DNA of 64,000 bases from Streptococcus suis (GTDB lineage: Bacteria > Bacillota > Bacilli > Lactobacillales > Streptococcaceae), in assembly GCF_017601095.1 (NCBI RefSeq), contig NZ_JAGFUX010000003.1, positions 124,001 through 188,000 on the forward strand, given 5' to 3'. Position numbers and translations under genes: made by a program. Shown one piece after another: positions 1 to 8,703 of the stretch; the first letter of the stretch is position 1, and every line of letters begins with the position of its first letter. The notes beneath the pieces were generated by a model that was not told the origin of the DNA, ran no database searches, and saw only the letters and a program-made list of their open reading frames with translations.

Positions 1-2367
1 GCCATACCGTTTGGTTTGCAGGCGATTATCTAAAACAAAGACCTGAGACAGTTGACTCGGACGACGATTGGTCCGTCCAATAGCCTGCTTGAGCTTCATC
101 ATCATCATAGGCAAGCTAAAATCATAAAAGGGATGCTTGCCTTCCTGACGCAAACGCTGATTGATTTTCATGACAAAACGGTCGCGAGGATTTTCAAACG
201 GAAGCCGACTGATGACCAAGACAAGTTGATCTAGGTTAGCAAAGTCAACACCTTCCCAGAAGAGGCCGCTCCCTAAAAGCAGAACAGTCTCCCCTTTTTC
301 AAATCGCCGCTTGAGATGATCTGCTTGCCCATGTTTATATTGGGCAAGATGAGAAATCTCTTCCAACTCCAAAAGATCAGAAACAGCCAACAAGAGTGCT
401 CGAGAGGTAAAGAGCACTAAAATTGGTTGCTGACCTGCCAATAATTTCTCCAATTGCCGCACCAAGAAATGGGCATGCTCCTCCAGACCCAAACCAATCA
501 CATCCGGCAAATCCTTGATGAGAACCAGTTCTTGATTGTCTTGAAAAGCGGATTCCAAATAGTCGCTAGTCGCATGTTGAAAGCCCAGCAAGTCAGCCAA
601 ACTCACCTGCTTGCTAATCTCTAAAGTCGCACTGATACAGAAAATCTTCGGACTCGGAATCAAACGTGCCAACTGCAACAATTCCTCTCTACTCGCCCGC
701 AAATGTGCAATACGTTTCTCGTTCTGGAAATGATCTTCCAACCAAAAATAGGAATAAAAGGCTAGCATCCTTTCCAAATCCAGCAGATCTACATCAGCCA
801 GTTCCAAACAATTTTGATGCAATTGTTCTAATCTCTCTCTGACAATTTCCCGCTGTCCAGTCGAGCGAAAATCCGTCAAGAGACTATTCAGTTCAAATAA
901 AGTACTTTCATACAAACGACGTCTCAATAGAGAATCAGCTCGGTCCTTCTTACTCTGTAAGGATTGAATCAAACTGGTCAAATCAATGGTCTGACTTGCC
1001 AACTCTTCTGCTGCTAGCAAGATTTTTTGCGCTTCATCGATGACAAGGATATCTGCCTGCATCAAGGGATCCTGGTCTTTCAAATGACTCAAATAGTAAG
1101 CATGGTTGGTTAACAAGAGTCGACTGGCAGCCGCTTCTTCTTGAACTGCTTGCCAAAAATCCCAGCCCTGAAACAGGCTCTCTTTGTCCAACTTACCATC
1201 ATGTTTGATTTCATCAAAGTAAGCCTGATAGCGGTATTTCTGCTTTAACTCATCCAGATCCCCTGTTTCTGTCTCACACAGCCACACCAAAATTTGCATC
1301 TTAAAGCAATTGAGTAGACGGTTTTCGTCTTCTCGCTGAAGAGTCTTCCAATAGGAATCCAATTTCAAAAAATGACCTGGTGCTTTGAGCGAAGCAATAG
1401 AAAGATTAAACACCTCTCGCAAGAGGCGACCTTCCTTGGCCAAGATCTGTTCTTGTAAGATTTTTGTTGGAACAGTCACTAAAATTTTTTGCTTGCCCTG
1501 ACTGAGCAAGGGCAATAAGTAGCCGAGGGTTTTGCCAATACCTGCCTTTGCCTGGATAAAATGCACCCCTTGGTTACCAGTCAAATGCTGCTCAATTTTT
1601 TCTGCAAAGCGAACTTGATCCTGTCTTGGTTCCATATCCAAGAGACCAATATTAGTCGTAAAGTCCTGAGAAAAACATTTTTCAGCTTGATGCTGCTTTC
1701 TTTTTTTCAATACCAAGCCGTGTACCAACTCTAAGTTAGATGACAGCCCATCTTCCACCTGCTCAAAGAGGTCATCAAGGACCAAACGGGATTCGTAGAG
1801 CAGATGATCCGCCAAAGGCAGCAACTGAACCAAGACCGGACGAGGCAAACTGAGAATCTTCTCTTGGATTCGTATGAGAAGCTGCGCCGTTGCCTGGGCA
1901 TCCGAAATGGCTGTATGGGCCTGGTCCAAGGGCAATTTCAAGGCCTCAGCCAGATAGGTCAAGTTGTATTTTTCAAATTGCGGGAAAAAAAGTTGGCTCA
2001 ACTCGACCGTGTCCACTCGTGGAATATAGAGGTCATACCCTTCAAAGAACAAGGCTTCGGTCAGCAAGTTGGCATCAAATTGCACATTGTGGGCTACAAA
2101 TACAGCATCTTCCAACATAGAATAAATCTGCCCAGCTACCTGACCAAATTCTGGTGCCAGAGCTAGCTGCTCATCGCTAATACCTGTTAAATCCTTGATA
2201 TGATCATCCAAGGGCTCATGTGGGTTGATGTCACTAGCAAACTGGTCAACGATGAGACCATTCTCAACAATGACAATTCCAATTTGAATGATTTTTGCCA
2301 AGGAACTACTCGAGGTTGCTTCCAAGTCCACAATGGCATATTTTCTTGTCCGAATCCTGTTTTTCAT
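1..2367 (-). CDS. dinG: DinG-family helicase with N-terminal epsilon-type 3'-5' exonuclease (3' end beyond window)
   Basis: Reading the minus strand from ATG at 2367 gives 789 uninterrupted codons that run off the left edge, so the C-terminus is missing. The N-terminus is a DEDD exonuclease: DLEAT near residue 14, HNVQFDANLL (Exo II) and HTAISDAQA (Exo III). A superfamily-2 XPD/DinG helicase follows, with Walker A AGIGKT near residue 275 and the DEAQ box IDEAQK near residue 441. The GRTNRRPSQ motif VI lies close to the edge. This exonuclease-helicase fusion is the usual Gram-positive DinG, thought to act in DNA repair or recombination intermediate unwinding. No clear Shine-Dalgarno at normal spacing precedes the ATG; a -10 box ends 7 nt upstream. 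Confidence 0.93.
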   Translation of the reverse strand, partial: MKNRIRTRKYAIVDLEATSSSSLAKIIQIGIVIVENGLIVDQFASDINPHEPLDDHIKDLTGISDEQLALAPEFGQVAGQIYSMLEDAVFVAHNVQFDANLLTEALFFEGYDLYIPRVDTVELSQLFFPQFEKYNLTYLAEALKLPLDQAHTAISDAQATAQLLIRIQEKILSLPRPVLVQLLPLADHLLYESRLVLDDLFEQVEDGLSSNLELVHGLVLKKRKQHQAEKCFSQDFTTNIGLLDMEPRQDQVRFAEKIEQHLTGNQGVHFIQAKAGIGKTLGYLLPLLSQGKQKILVTVPTKILQEQILAKEGRLLREVFNLSIASLKAPGHFLKLDSYWKTLQREDENRLLNCFKMQILVWLCETETGDLDELKQKYRYQAYFDEIKHDGKLDKESLFQGWDFWQAVQEEAAASRLLLTNHAYYLSHLKDQDPLMQADILVIDEAQKILLAAEELASQTIDLTSLIQSLQSKKDRADSLLRRRLYESTLFELNSLLTDFRSTGQREIVRERLEQLHQNCLELADVDLLDLERMLAFYSYFWLEDHFQNEKRIAHLRASREELLQLARLIPSPKIFCISATLEISKQVSLADLLGFQHATSDYLESAFQDNQELVLIKDLPDVIGLGLEEHAHFLVRQLEKLLAGQQPILVLFTSRALLLAVSDLLELEEISHLAQYKHGQADHLKRRFEKGETVLLLGSGLFWEGVDFANLDQLVLVISRLPFENPRDRFVMKINQRLRQEGKHPFYDFSLPMMMMKLKQAIGRTNRRPSQLSQVFVLDNRLQTKRYG

Positions 2368-2374
2368 ATTCCCC

Positions 2375-2403
2375 ATTATAGCAAAATTTTGAAAAGCTTA
2401 CAA
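2375..2403 (-). promoter_or_regulatory. dinG promoter, leaderless arrangement
   Basis: On the minus strand TTGTAA (2398-2403), a 17-nt spacer and TATAAT (2375-2380) are followed by only 7 nt before the ATG at 2367. Transcription should begin at or next to the start codon. Confidence 0.65.
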
Positions 2404-2412
2404 AAGCATACT

Positions 2413-2517
2413 AATACTCAATGAAAATCTAAATCAGACTAGGCGACGCAGATGCAGATAGAACTGAAGTTCATTAAATCAAGTCAACAACGTCTGATTT
2501 TGATTTTCGAAGAGTAT
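2413..2517. repeat. MITE-like element with terminal inverted repeats
   Basis: A ~105 bp non-coding element. Its ends start ATACTC-3nt-GAAAATC-2nt-AATCAGAC at 2414-2439 and carry the reverse complement at 2492-2517, 22 of 26 positions matching. No transposase is encoded. It resembles the small RUP-like intergenic repeats of streptococci; membership of a known family was not tested. Confidence 0.7.
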
Positions 2518-2603
2518 AAACAAATAGAGAAATCTAGAAGATAAGGACCTCACTTGTGCCAATTCAAACATTTTTTGATACACTTACAAAGACAGGAGGT
2601 TTT

Positions 2604-3239
2604 ATGAAACTACATACCATTACCAATTTTATTGCAAGAGAAAACACCTATATTTTAGAAGGAGAGCGAGATTTACTTGTGATCGATCCTGGGAGTGACT
2701 GGTCACGTATCCATCAACAACTGCTCCAGCTAGCAAAACCTGTGGCAGCTGTACTCTTAACCCATACCCATTACGACCACATCATGAGCCTGGAAGCCTT
2801 ACGAGCAGCATGTAAGCAACCACCAGTATACGTTGCTGAGAGCGAAGCTGCTTGGCTCTATCAACCAATCGATAACCTATCCGGTCTCGATCGTCATGCC
2901 GATTTGGAAGATGTCATCTGCCAACCTGCAGAAGAGACCTTTCAGTATGACCAACCTTACCAGATTGGGGAGTTTACTTTTTCCGTAGTACCAACACCTG
3001 GCCACTCGATTGGCGGTGTGTCCTTTGTCTTTCCTGAAGCTTCTTGGGTCTTCTCAGGTGACGCCCTCTTTCGCGAAACCATTGGTAGAACAGATTTACC
3101 GACAGGTGATTTTGACCAATTGATCCAAGGGGTGCGCCAACAGATTTTCACCCTGCCCAACCATTACCAGGTCTATCCGGGCCACGGCTTTCCAACAACC
3201 GTTGCCCACGAGAAAAATTTCAACCCATTTTTTAGATAA
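2604..3239 (+). CDS. MBL-fold metallo-hydrolase (glyoxalase II-like)
   Basis: A 211-residue metallo-beta-lactamase fold protein. The metal-binding signature HTHYDH lies at residues 54-59, GHS near 134, SGDALF near 153 and a late PGHG near 194, the full ligand set of glyoxalase-II-like hydrolases. The start at 2604 is chosen because AGGAGG sits 5 nt upstream. An upstream in-frame start at 2556 lacks a ribosome site and would add residues unlike the family. At ~210 aa it is the short single-domain form, without the extra C-terminal domain of classical GloB, so substrate is uncertain. It is monocistronic and ends at a hairpin shared with the convergent ftsX. Confidence 0.9.
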   Translation: MKLHTITNFIARENTYILEGERDLLVIDPGSDWSRIHQQLLQLAKPVAAVLLTHTHYDHIMSLEALRAACKQPPVYVAESEAAWLYQPIDNLSGLDRHADLEDVICQPAEETFQYDQPYQIGEFTFSVVPTPGHSIGGVSFVFPEASWVFSGDALFRETIGRTDLPTGDFDQLIQGVRQQIFTLPNHYQVYPGHGFPTTVAHEKNFNPFFR

Positions 3240-3240
3240 A

Positions 3241-3270
3241 AAAGAAAAAGCCCTTAGGCTTTTTTCTTTT
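3241..3270. terminator. Bidirectional terminator between MBL hydrolase and ftsX
   Basis: AAAGAAAAAGCC, a 4-nt loop, then GGCTTTTTTCTTTT. A-rich and T-rich flanks allow termination in both directions between the convergent genes. Confidence 0.85.
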
Positions 3271-3272
3271 TA

Positions 3273-4202
3273 TTAAATCTTCAAGAAACGGCGCATTGAA
3301 ATCACCGAACCAAGTGAACCGATGACAATACCAACCAAGAAAAGGCTGCCAATCATACCCGGTATGAAGATGGATTTATCAATCAAGGATAGGTTTTGAG
3401 ATGCCAAAGTTGAATTCACCTGAGCATAGACCATTTCATAGACAAAATAAACCAAAGTTGCTGGTGCAATGGCTCCTAACAAGCCAACCCATGCACCTTC
3501 CAAAAGGAACGGACCACGGATGTAACTGTTTTTCGCCCCCACCAAACGCATGATTTGGATTTCACGACTACGGGAAATGATGGTGATACGAATGGTGTTG
3601 GAAATCAAGAAGATGGCTGTGAAGAGCAAGAGAGCAGTCGCTGCAAAGCCCCATGTCCGGACCATATCTGCCAGTTTGAAAATGCGCTCTGTTTCAACTT
3701 CTCCATCACGGACTTCTGTCACTCCATCAATTTGTGCCACCTTTTCTGCAACTGTTTTCACGTATTGAGGATCAGTGGTATCGATGATGTAGGCATCATA
3801 TAGTGGATTGGCATCCCCTGCAAAGAGATTCCACGTATCTCCCAATTTCTCAGTCAATTGTTGCAGTTGCTCATCCTTACTAGAAAAAGTTACGCTTTCC
3901 ACATTGTCCAAGGCCATAATCTGGTTGTAGATGGATTTGTAGTTTGGATTGGCTACTGTCTCCCCCTGATCATTGACAATAGTCTCATCGTTGTCTGTCG
4001 AGTTGGCACGCAAATAAACATTAATTCGAACATTGTGTTCCAAATCAGATGCCAATTTTGCTGTATTCAAAATCACTGAAGCAAAAATTCCGACCAAGGT
4101 CAAGGTAATGGTCACAGAAGAGATGGCAGCAACGGTCATCCAACCATTTCGCTTCAAGCTCTTTAGCGACTCAATAAAGTGTCTAAAAAATCGTCTAATC
4201 AT
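3273..4202 (-). CDS. ftsX: Cell division protein FtsX
   Basis: A 309-residue permease-like partner of FtsE. FtsEX couples the divisome to peptidoglycan hydrolase activation (PcsB in streptococci) at the septal membrane. The protein starts MIRRFFRHFIESLKSL and has one membrane segment near residues 24-46, a ~120-residue extracellular loop, then three more segments within an FtsX permease domain, the typical four-TM plan. The start at 4202 overlaps the ftsE stop by 8 nt and has the family N-terminus; a start at 4259 would add 19 residues inside ftsE. Translational coupling with ftsE is likely. Confidence 0.95.
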   Translation of the reverse strand: MIRRFFRHFIESLKSLKRNGWMTVAAISSVTITLTLVGIFASVILNTAKLASDLEHNVRINVYLRANSTDNDETIVNDQGETVANPNYKSIYNQIMALDNVESVTFSSKDEQLQQLTEKLGDTWNLFAGDANPLYDAYIIDTTDPQYVKTVAEKVAQIDGVTEVRDGEVETERIFKLADMVRTWGFAATALLLFTAIFLISNTIRITIISRSREIQIMRLVGAKNSYIRGPFLLEGAWVGLLGAIAPATLVYFVYEMVYAQVNSTLASQNLSLIDKSIFIPGMIGSLFLVGIVIGSLGSVISMRRFLKI

Positions 4203-4887
4203 CGTATCCGTATTCTCCTTCCGCTTCATCACGCACCACACGACCGTCTTCGATCGCAATTACGCGGTGGCGAAGTGTGTTTACGATTTGGCTATTGTGG
4301 GTTGCCATCAGGACAGTTGTACCCTGCAGATTGATGCGCTCCAACAGATGCATGATTTCCCAAGAGTTCTCTGGGTCCAAGTTCCCCGTTGGTTCGTCGG
4401 CAATCAAGACTTTCGGATTGTTTACAATCGCACGCGCAATAGCAATCCGCTGCTGCTCACCACCTGAAAGTTCATTTGGGAAAGAACGGATTTTATGCTT
4501 GAGACCAACAAGATCCAAGACTTCCATGACACGCTTTTTGATATTGCGTGGCTTCTCTCCGATAACCTCCATGGCATAAGCAATGTTCTCAAAAACTGTT
4601 TTCTTTGGCAAGAGTTTATAGTCCTGGAAGACAACGCCGACCGAACGACGCAGCAAGGGAACATCACGCTTTTTAATTTTTGAGAGGTCAAACTTCCCAA
4701 CCTTCAAGTGCCCTTTATCGATTTTTTCCTCACGATAAAGCAATTTAATAAAGGTCGATTTACCAGCACCTGAAGGGCCTACGATATAGGCAAATTCACC
4801 CGGTTCTACATTTATGGACACACCGCGAAGGGCTGTTGTCCCGTTTCCATATTTCTTGGAAACATCTTTCATTTCAATAATTGGCAT
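4195..4887 (-). CDS. ftsE: Cell division ATP-binding protein FtsE
   Basis: A 230-residue ABC ATPase. Walker A GPSGAGKST is at residues 37-45, the Q-loop lies in VVFQDYKLLP, the signature is LSGGEQQR and Walker B is VLIADEPTG. It forms the cytoplasmic engine of FtsEX and drives conformational control of cell-wall hydrolysis at division. It lies 37 nt downstream of prfB and overlaps ftsX, the common Gram-positive prfB-ftsE-ftsX order. Confidence 0.96.
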   Translation of the reverse strand: MPIIEMKDVSKKYGNGTTALRGVSINVEPGEFAYIVGPSGAGKSTFIKLLYREEKIDKGHLKVGKFDLSKIKKRDVPLLRRSVGVVFQDYKLLPKKTVFENIAYAMEVIGEKPRNIKKRVMEVLDLVGLKHKIRSFPNELSGGEQQRIAIARAIVNNPKVLIADEPTGNLDPENSWEIMHLLERINLQGTTVLMATHNSQIVNTLRHRVIAIEDGRVVRDEAEGEYGYDD

Positions 4888-4924
4888 AGGTCTTACTTGT
4901 CCTCTGACAATCCTTTCTATAGTT

Positions 4925-6020
4925 TTAGCTGATTCGCCATTTTAGGTAAGCATCGATAAATCCTTCGATGTCTCCATCCATCACCTTATCTACCTGAGCA
5001 ACTTCATGTCCAGTCCTGTGGTCTTTGACCATGGTGTAAGGTGTGAAGACATAGGAACGAATCTGACTTCCCCAAGTAATCTCTTTCTTATCTCCTTTAA
5101 GAGAATCGACTTCTGCAGCCTTCTTCTCCTGTTCAAGCTGGTAAAGCTTGGCTTGGAGCAATTTCATGGCACGGTCACGGTTACCGTATTGGGTACGGTC
5201 AACAGTTGACTGGGTCACAATACCAGTTGGAAGGTGGGTCAAACGCACACCGGTTGAAACCTTGTTGACATTTTGTCCACCCGCTCCGCCACTGCGGAAG
5301 GTATCCATCTTGACTTCATCATCACGAATTTCAATCTCAATGGTATCATCCAACTCTGGCATGACTTCCACCGATGTAAAAGATGTGTGGCGACGCTTGG
5401 CAGAGTCGAATGGTGAGATACGTACCAAACGGTGCACACCCATTTCCGACTTTAGAAGTCCATAAGCATTTGGACCTGTGAAGCTAAGCGTCACAGACTT
5501 AATCCCTGCTTCATCCCCTGCTTGGTAATCAAGCGTTTCAACAGTGAAACCTTTGGCATTTCCAAAGCGTGTGTACATACGTAGGAGCATCTCACCCCAA
5601 TCCTGTGCCTCTGTTCCACCAGATCCTGGATGAATTTCCAAAATCGCATTGTTATGGTCATAAGGCTCCGATAAGAGGAGGGTCATCTCGTAGCTTGCCA
5701 TCAACTTATCAAGCTCAGCCAACTTGTCAACCAATTCTTCTCGAACGCTTTCATCTTCTGACAAAAAATCCAATAAGATTTCTGCTTCATCAAACAGGTC
5801 AATCATTTGGTGGAAATTACCATAGGTTGCTTTTAATTCATTCAAGTCCTGTGATGTTTTTTGGGCTGCCAGGTTGTCATTCCAAAAATCTGGTTCGGTC
5901 ATCTTATTTTCTAAGATGGCAATCTCTTCTTCAAGACCTTCTAAGTCAAAGAGACCCCCTAAATGATGTTAATTTACTGCCAAGTTGTTCGATTTTCTGG
6001 CGAATTTCTGCTGTATCCAT
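4925..6020 (-). CDS. prfB: Peptide chain release factor 2, with programmed +1 frameshift
   Basis: RF2 recognises UGA and UAA stops and releases the peptide. The gene reads as two frames: 24 codons from ATG 6020 end at an in-frame TGA (5946-5948). Skipping one base continues in the +1 frame to 4925, giving 364 residues. The second part carries the SPF anticodon-like tripeptide near residues 202-204 and GGQ in [10 protein letters not shown] near 247-249. The frameshift makes RF2 synthesis inversely dependent on RF2 activity. An extended -10 (TGaTAGAAT, 6046-6054) lies upstream, next to the end of queG. Confidence 0.96.
5945..5960 (-). promoter_or_regulatory. prfB: prfB programmed +1 frameshift site
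   Basis: The minus strand reads AGG GGG TCT CTT TGA C. This is the canonical RF2 site: internal Shine-Dalgarno AGGGGG, slippery CTT codon, UGA stop and following C. It differs from the E. coli site only at the codon before CTT (TCT for TAT). The shifted frame resumes with GAC (Asp). Confidence 0.96.
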
Positions 6021-6045
6021 AGCTACCTCGTTTCTAATTCTTAAC

Positions 6046-6054
6046 ATTCTATCA
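6046..6054 (-). promoter_or_regulatory. prfB extended -10 promoter
   Basis: TGaTAGAAT on the minus strand, 26 nt before the prfB start codon. No good -35 was seen, as is common for extended -10 promoters. Confidence 0.5.
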
Positions 6055-7188
6055 TACTTGAAGGTTTTTGGCGACCTTTAAGAAGGCCTCCTTTTCCGTC
6101 AAAACATCTGGATTGTCTGACGAAATCCCTTCAATAAAGTCAATCATCTCCTGATTGGGACGTTTGACCAACTGTCCAAGAGCCCAGATAGCTGTTGCCA
6201 TGTGGACTGGATTCTGTTTTTTATCAATAATTTCTAATAGTTTGGGAATGGCAGAGCGGTCATTACTATTTGCCAATGCGATGATGGCATTGCGTTGTAA
6301 AATATTCTTGCCACGCCAGGATCCTGCTATCAAGCCAAACTTTTCTTTAAACTGCCCATTTGATAAATCTAAAAAGGGCAGCAATTCTGGATGTGCTAGG
6401 TCGGGATCAATGTCCACTAGTGGTGGACTGGAAATCCCCTTGTTGTAAGGACAACAAATCTGACAGATGTCACAACCATAAATGACGGTTTTAATTTTCT
6501 TGCGAAATTCCACATCCATCATGCCCTTATCCTGAGTCTGAAACGAAAGACAGCGCTGGGCATTCATAGTCGTATCTCCCAAGAGGCAAGAGGTCGGACA
6601 AGCATCCACACAGCGATTGCAGTCTCCGCAACCATAGTCGACAGGCTGATCAGGCTGGATATCCAAATTGGTAATCAACTCACCAAGAAACATGTAGGAG
6701 CCAAACTCTTTTGAAATTACTAGTCCACTTTTCCCGATAAAGCCAATTCCAGCACGCTGAGCAACTGCCGTGTCAACCAAGGCACCTGTATCTACCATGG
6801 CCTTGTACTCTAGCCCTTGAGTCAATTGCTCGATACCTCTCGCCAAGCGTTCCATCTTGTCCTGCAGGATATAATGGTAATCCAACCCCCATGAACTCGG
6901 AGAAATTTTTCCCCGTTTAAAAGCTGTTTTCTGAGGCTGCTGAGGCAAGTGTCGCGGATAAGCTACGGCAATTGAAATGATAGTCCTTGCTGACTTTAAG
7001 CTCAAGCGAGGTCTAATCCGCTCTTCAATATTTTTATGTTCAAATCCAGACGACCGACCTTCTTCAATTGAAGCACGCAAGGATTTCTCCAAGTAAGCAA
7101 AGTCATCTGCTGTTGTGAAGCCAATCTTGGAAATCCCAATTTCCTTTGACAAGGCTATTATTTCTTCTTTGAGATTCATCTCTTTCAT
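6052..7188 (-). CDS. queG: Epoxyqueuosine reductase QueG
   Basis: A 378-residue enzyme for the last step of queuosine synthesis: cobalamin- and Fe-S-dependent reduction of epoxyqueuosine in tRNA to queuosine. Two ferredoxin-like [4Fe-4S] motifs are visible, CGDCNRCVDACPTSCL and CDICQICCPYNKG. They follow the N-terminal cobalamin-binding half and precede a HEAT-like C-terminal extension. The start at 7188 is chosen because its ATG overlaps the stop of the upstream VanZ-like gene (ATGA); ATG at 7179 is an alternative. The queT transporter near 54.5-55 kb is the matching precursor uptake gene. Confidence 0.94.
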   Translation of the reverse strand: MKEMNLKEEIIALSKEIGISKIGFTTADDFAYLEKSLRASIEEGRSSGFEHKNIEERIRPRLSLKSARTIISIAVAYPRHLPQQPQKTAFKRGKISPSSWGLDYHYILQDKMERLARGIEQLTQGLEYKAMVDTGALVDTAVAQRAGIGFIGKSGLVISKEFGSYMFLGELITNLDIQPDQPVDYGCGDCNRCVDACPTSCLLGDTTMNAQRCLSFQTQDKGMMDVEFRKKIKTVIYGCDICQICCPYNKGISSPPLVDIDPDLAHPELLPFLDLSNGQFKEKFGLIAGSWRGKNILQRNAIIALANSNDRSAIPKLLEIIDKKQNPVHMATAIWALGQLVKRPNQEMIDFIEGISSDNPDVLTEKEAFLKVAKNLQV

Positions 7189-7676
7189 TCTAGCAAAAAT
7201 CCTATTTCTTGCCAATATTCCTTTAGTAAAATTGTACCAAAAAACACTAAAAAACCAAGCAAAAAGACAAGATGTAGTCGAGAATAGGCTTTTTCCCTCC
7301 ACACACTAGTAGCAATATAGGCTACATTTATCCCTATGGCAGCTCCAAAACCTTGGAATAAGAGAAAATCAAGCCCCACCAGTTGGCCTTTGCAAAGATA
7401 GGTCACACAAGCCAAGAAGCTAGCTACAAGTCCTGTCAGTACTAAATTGTGCAACCAACTAGCGGTCCGAAAAACGAGTTCCAGAAGAATGCCCATAGGA
7501 AGATAGAGTAGGAAACCCGTCAGCAATTGCGGCAGAGAATGTGACCAAACTTGTATGATGTCCAGGCTCAGTATTCGACCAGTTTCTACTTGAAAGAGTT
7601 CAAACAAACCTGCATTCCAAGCTAAAACAAGAAGATAGGCCAGTAAGAATCCCCATGAAAAAGAGCGACTGCCCAT
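7185..7676 (-). CDS. VanZ-like small membrane protein
   Basis: A 163-residue, mostly hydrophobic protein with about five predicted membrane helices. LYLPMGILLEL and LDFLLFQGFGAAIG resemble, in diverged form, the fPlG and DvddlllNtlGaliG blocks of VanZ-like proteins. The start at 7676 has GGAGG 5 nt upstream; longer in-frame starts lack a site. It is coupled to queG by a 4-nt overlap, but no functional tie to queuosine is evident. Function is unknown and the family call is tentative. Confidence 0.6.
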   Translation of the reverse strand: MGSRSFSWGFLLAYLLVLAWNAGLFELFQVETGRILSLDIIQVWSHSLPQLLTGFLLYLPMGILLELVFRTASWLHNLVLTGLVASFLACVTYLCKGQLVGLDFLLFQGFGAAIGINVAYIATSVWREKAYSRLHLVFLLGFLVFFGTILLKEYWQEIGFLLE

Positions 7677-7803
7677 AGTTTCCTCCATTTTAGAACATTT
7701 TTCTATTATAGCAGATTTTTTTACGTTTTTGGTTACAATCAGGTAACGAATCACCTCTGCTATTACAATTAAATGACAAAACATACCCTGAAAACAGAGT
7801 ATG

Positions 7804-8160
7804 TTACGGCATGTAATAAGCCTCCAACAACTGCTGGTGAAGGCGTTCTAGATTTTTTTCCTTTGTCGATTTGACAATCAAAAACCAATCAACTACGATC
7901 CATAGCCCCAAGGTTGCCCACCACAAAAACAATTTTGCCAAGGCCAAGCCAAATTGTCCCAGATAAAAACGATCAACTGCCAAGTGACCAAAAAAGAAGG
8001 AAAAGACCCAAGCCAAAACGGGATCCTTGAGTTTCACGCTGAATACATATTCTTGTTGTCTAGGGGTTAGTTCTTCTAATCGTGCTTGTAAAAATGCAAG
8101 CGACTCAGCTGGCAGATAGCGACTATTACGGGCAAAAAATGATTCTGTAAGTGCAGACAT
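7804..8160 (-). CDS. TM2 domain-containing protein
   Basis: A 118-residue protein. A soluble N-terminal half (residues 1-45) is followed by a TM2 domain with two helices and the diagnostic DRFYLGQFGLALAKL turn and a GLWIVVDWF second helix. TM2 proteins are small membrane proteins of unknown biochemical role. Its promoter reads TTTACA-17 nt-TAGACT upstream, and GGAGG lies 6 nt before the ATG. Monocistronic. Confidence 0.85.
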   Translation of the reverse strand: MSALTESFFARNSRYLPAESLAFLQARLEELTPRQQEYVFSVKLKDPVLAWVFSFFFGHLAVDRFYLGQFGLALAKLFLWWATLGLWIVVDWFLIVKSTKEKNLERLHQQLLEAYYMP

Positions 8161-8177
8161 AGCAAACCTCCATTTCT

Positions 8178-8206
8178 AGTCTAGCCTATGCAGGCTATTT
8201 TGTAAA
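8178..8206 (-). promoter_or_regulatory. Promoter of the TM2 gene
   Basis: Minus strand TTTACA (8201-8206), a 17-nt spacer and TAGACT (8178-8183), 18 nt before the start codon. Confidence 0.65.
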
Positions 8207-8266
8207 GAATAAAGCTATTTTAAGAGAGTAAATCTCAAAAATAACATGTATTCTTATACCAATATG

Positions 8267-8275
8267 TGCTATACT
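8267..8275 (+). promoter_or_regulatory. Extended -10 promoter of the 8296 gene
   Basis: TGcTATACT, 20 nt before the ATG; AAAGGAGG lies between. Confidence 0.6.
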
Positions 8276-8295
8276 AATGAAAAAGGAGGTCTGCA

Positions 8296-8682
8296 ATGTC
8301 TATTACCATTAAACGGGATACAGGAGCAGTCGGGGCGGCCGGAAAACTTCACTTTTTAGTCAACGGTCAAACGGCTGGAAGTATCGGAAACAAGGAAACG
8401 ATTACCCATAAGCTCACAGGCAAAACAGCCCAATTTGCTATCCGAGAAGATAAGAAATCAACCATCGAAGTGCAGAATGGCGATTATATCACCATACAAC
8501 CAAATAAACTTTACTTCAGCATCTACATTATCAGCCTGCTAGCTATTATTGCCCTAGCCTTTCTAACCTTTGCCCCCATTGTCGAGACGGTTATTGCAGG
8601 AATAGCTCTGACAGTCTTCCTAGTCAGTAACTTCCTTCTCCCCCGCTACCACTTATCCAAAGATACAAAAAACTCAGACTAA
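8296..8682 (+). CDS. Hypothetical membrane protein, two predicted helices
   Basis: A 128-residue protein not recognised by name. Residues 1-70 are polar and beta-rich, starting MSITIKRDTGAVGAAGKLHF. Residues ~75-112 form two adjacent membrane helices (YIISLLAIIALAFLTF and VETVIAGIALTVFLVSNF), followed by a short charged tail. The soluble part resembles the small immunoglobulin-like modules sometimes attached to two-TM segments, but no function follows from that. A strong AAAGGAGG precedes the ATG. The stop codon sits inside the downstream terminator hairpin. Confidence 0.8.
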   Translation: MSITIKRDTGAVGAAGKLHFLVNGQTAGSIGNKETITHKLTGKTAQFAIREDKKSTIEVQNGDYITIQPNKLYFSIYIISLLAIIALAFLTFAPIVETVIAGIALTVFLVSNFLLPRYHLSKDTKNSD

Positions 8683-8697
8683 GCCTGAGTTTTTTAT
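8667..8697. terminator. Bidirectional terminator overlapping a stop codon
   Basis: AAAAACTCAG, a 7-nt loop, CTGAGTTTTTT. It overlaps the last codons of the 8296 gene and serves the convergent P-type ATPase gene too. Confidence 0.85.
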
Positions 8698-8703
8698 GTA
8701 TTC

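Noticed and set aside
4925..6020. prfB as a frameshifted pseudogene
   Set aside because: The break is the canonical RF2 recoding site and the downstream frame is intact with SPF and GGQ motifs.
5569..6081. Plus-strand open frame opposite prfB
   Set aside because: It lies antisense across the prfB coding sequence and its recoding site; no independent signals.
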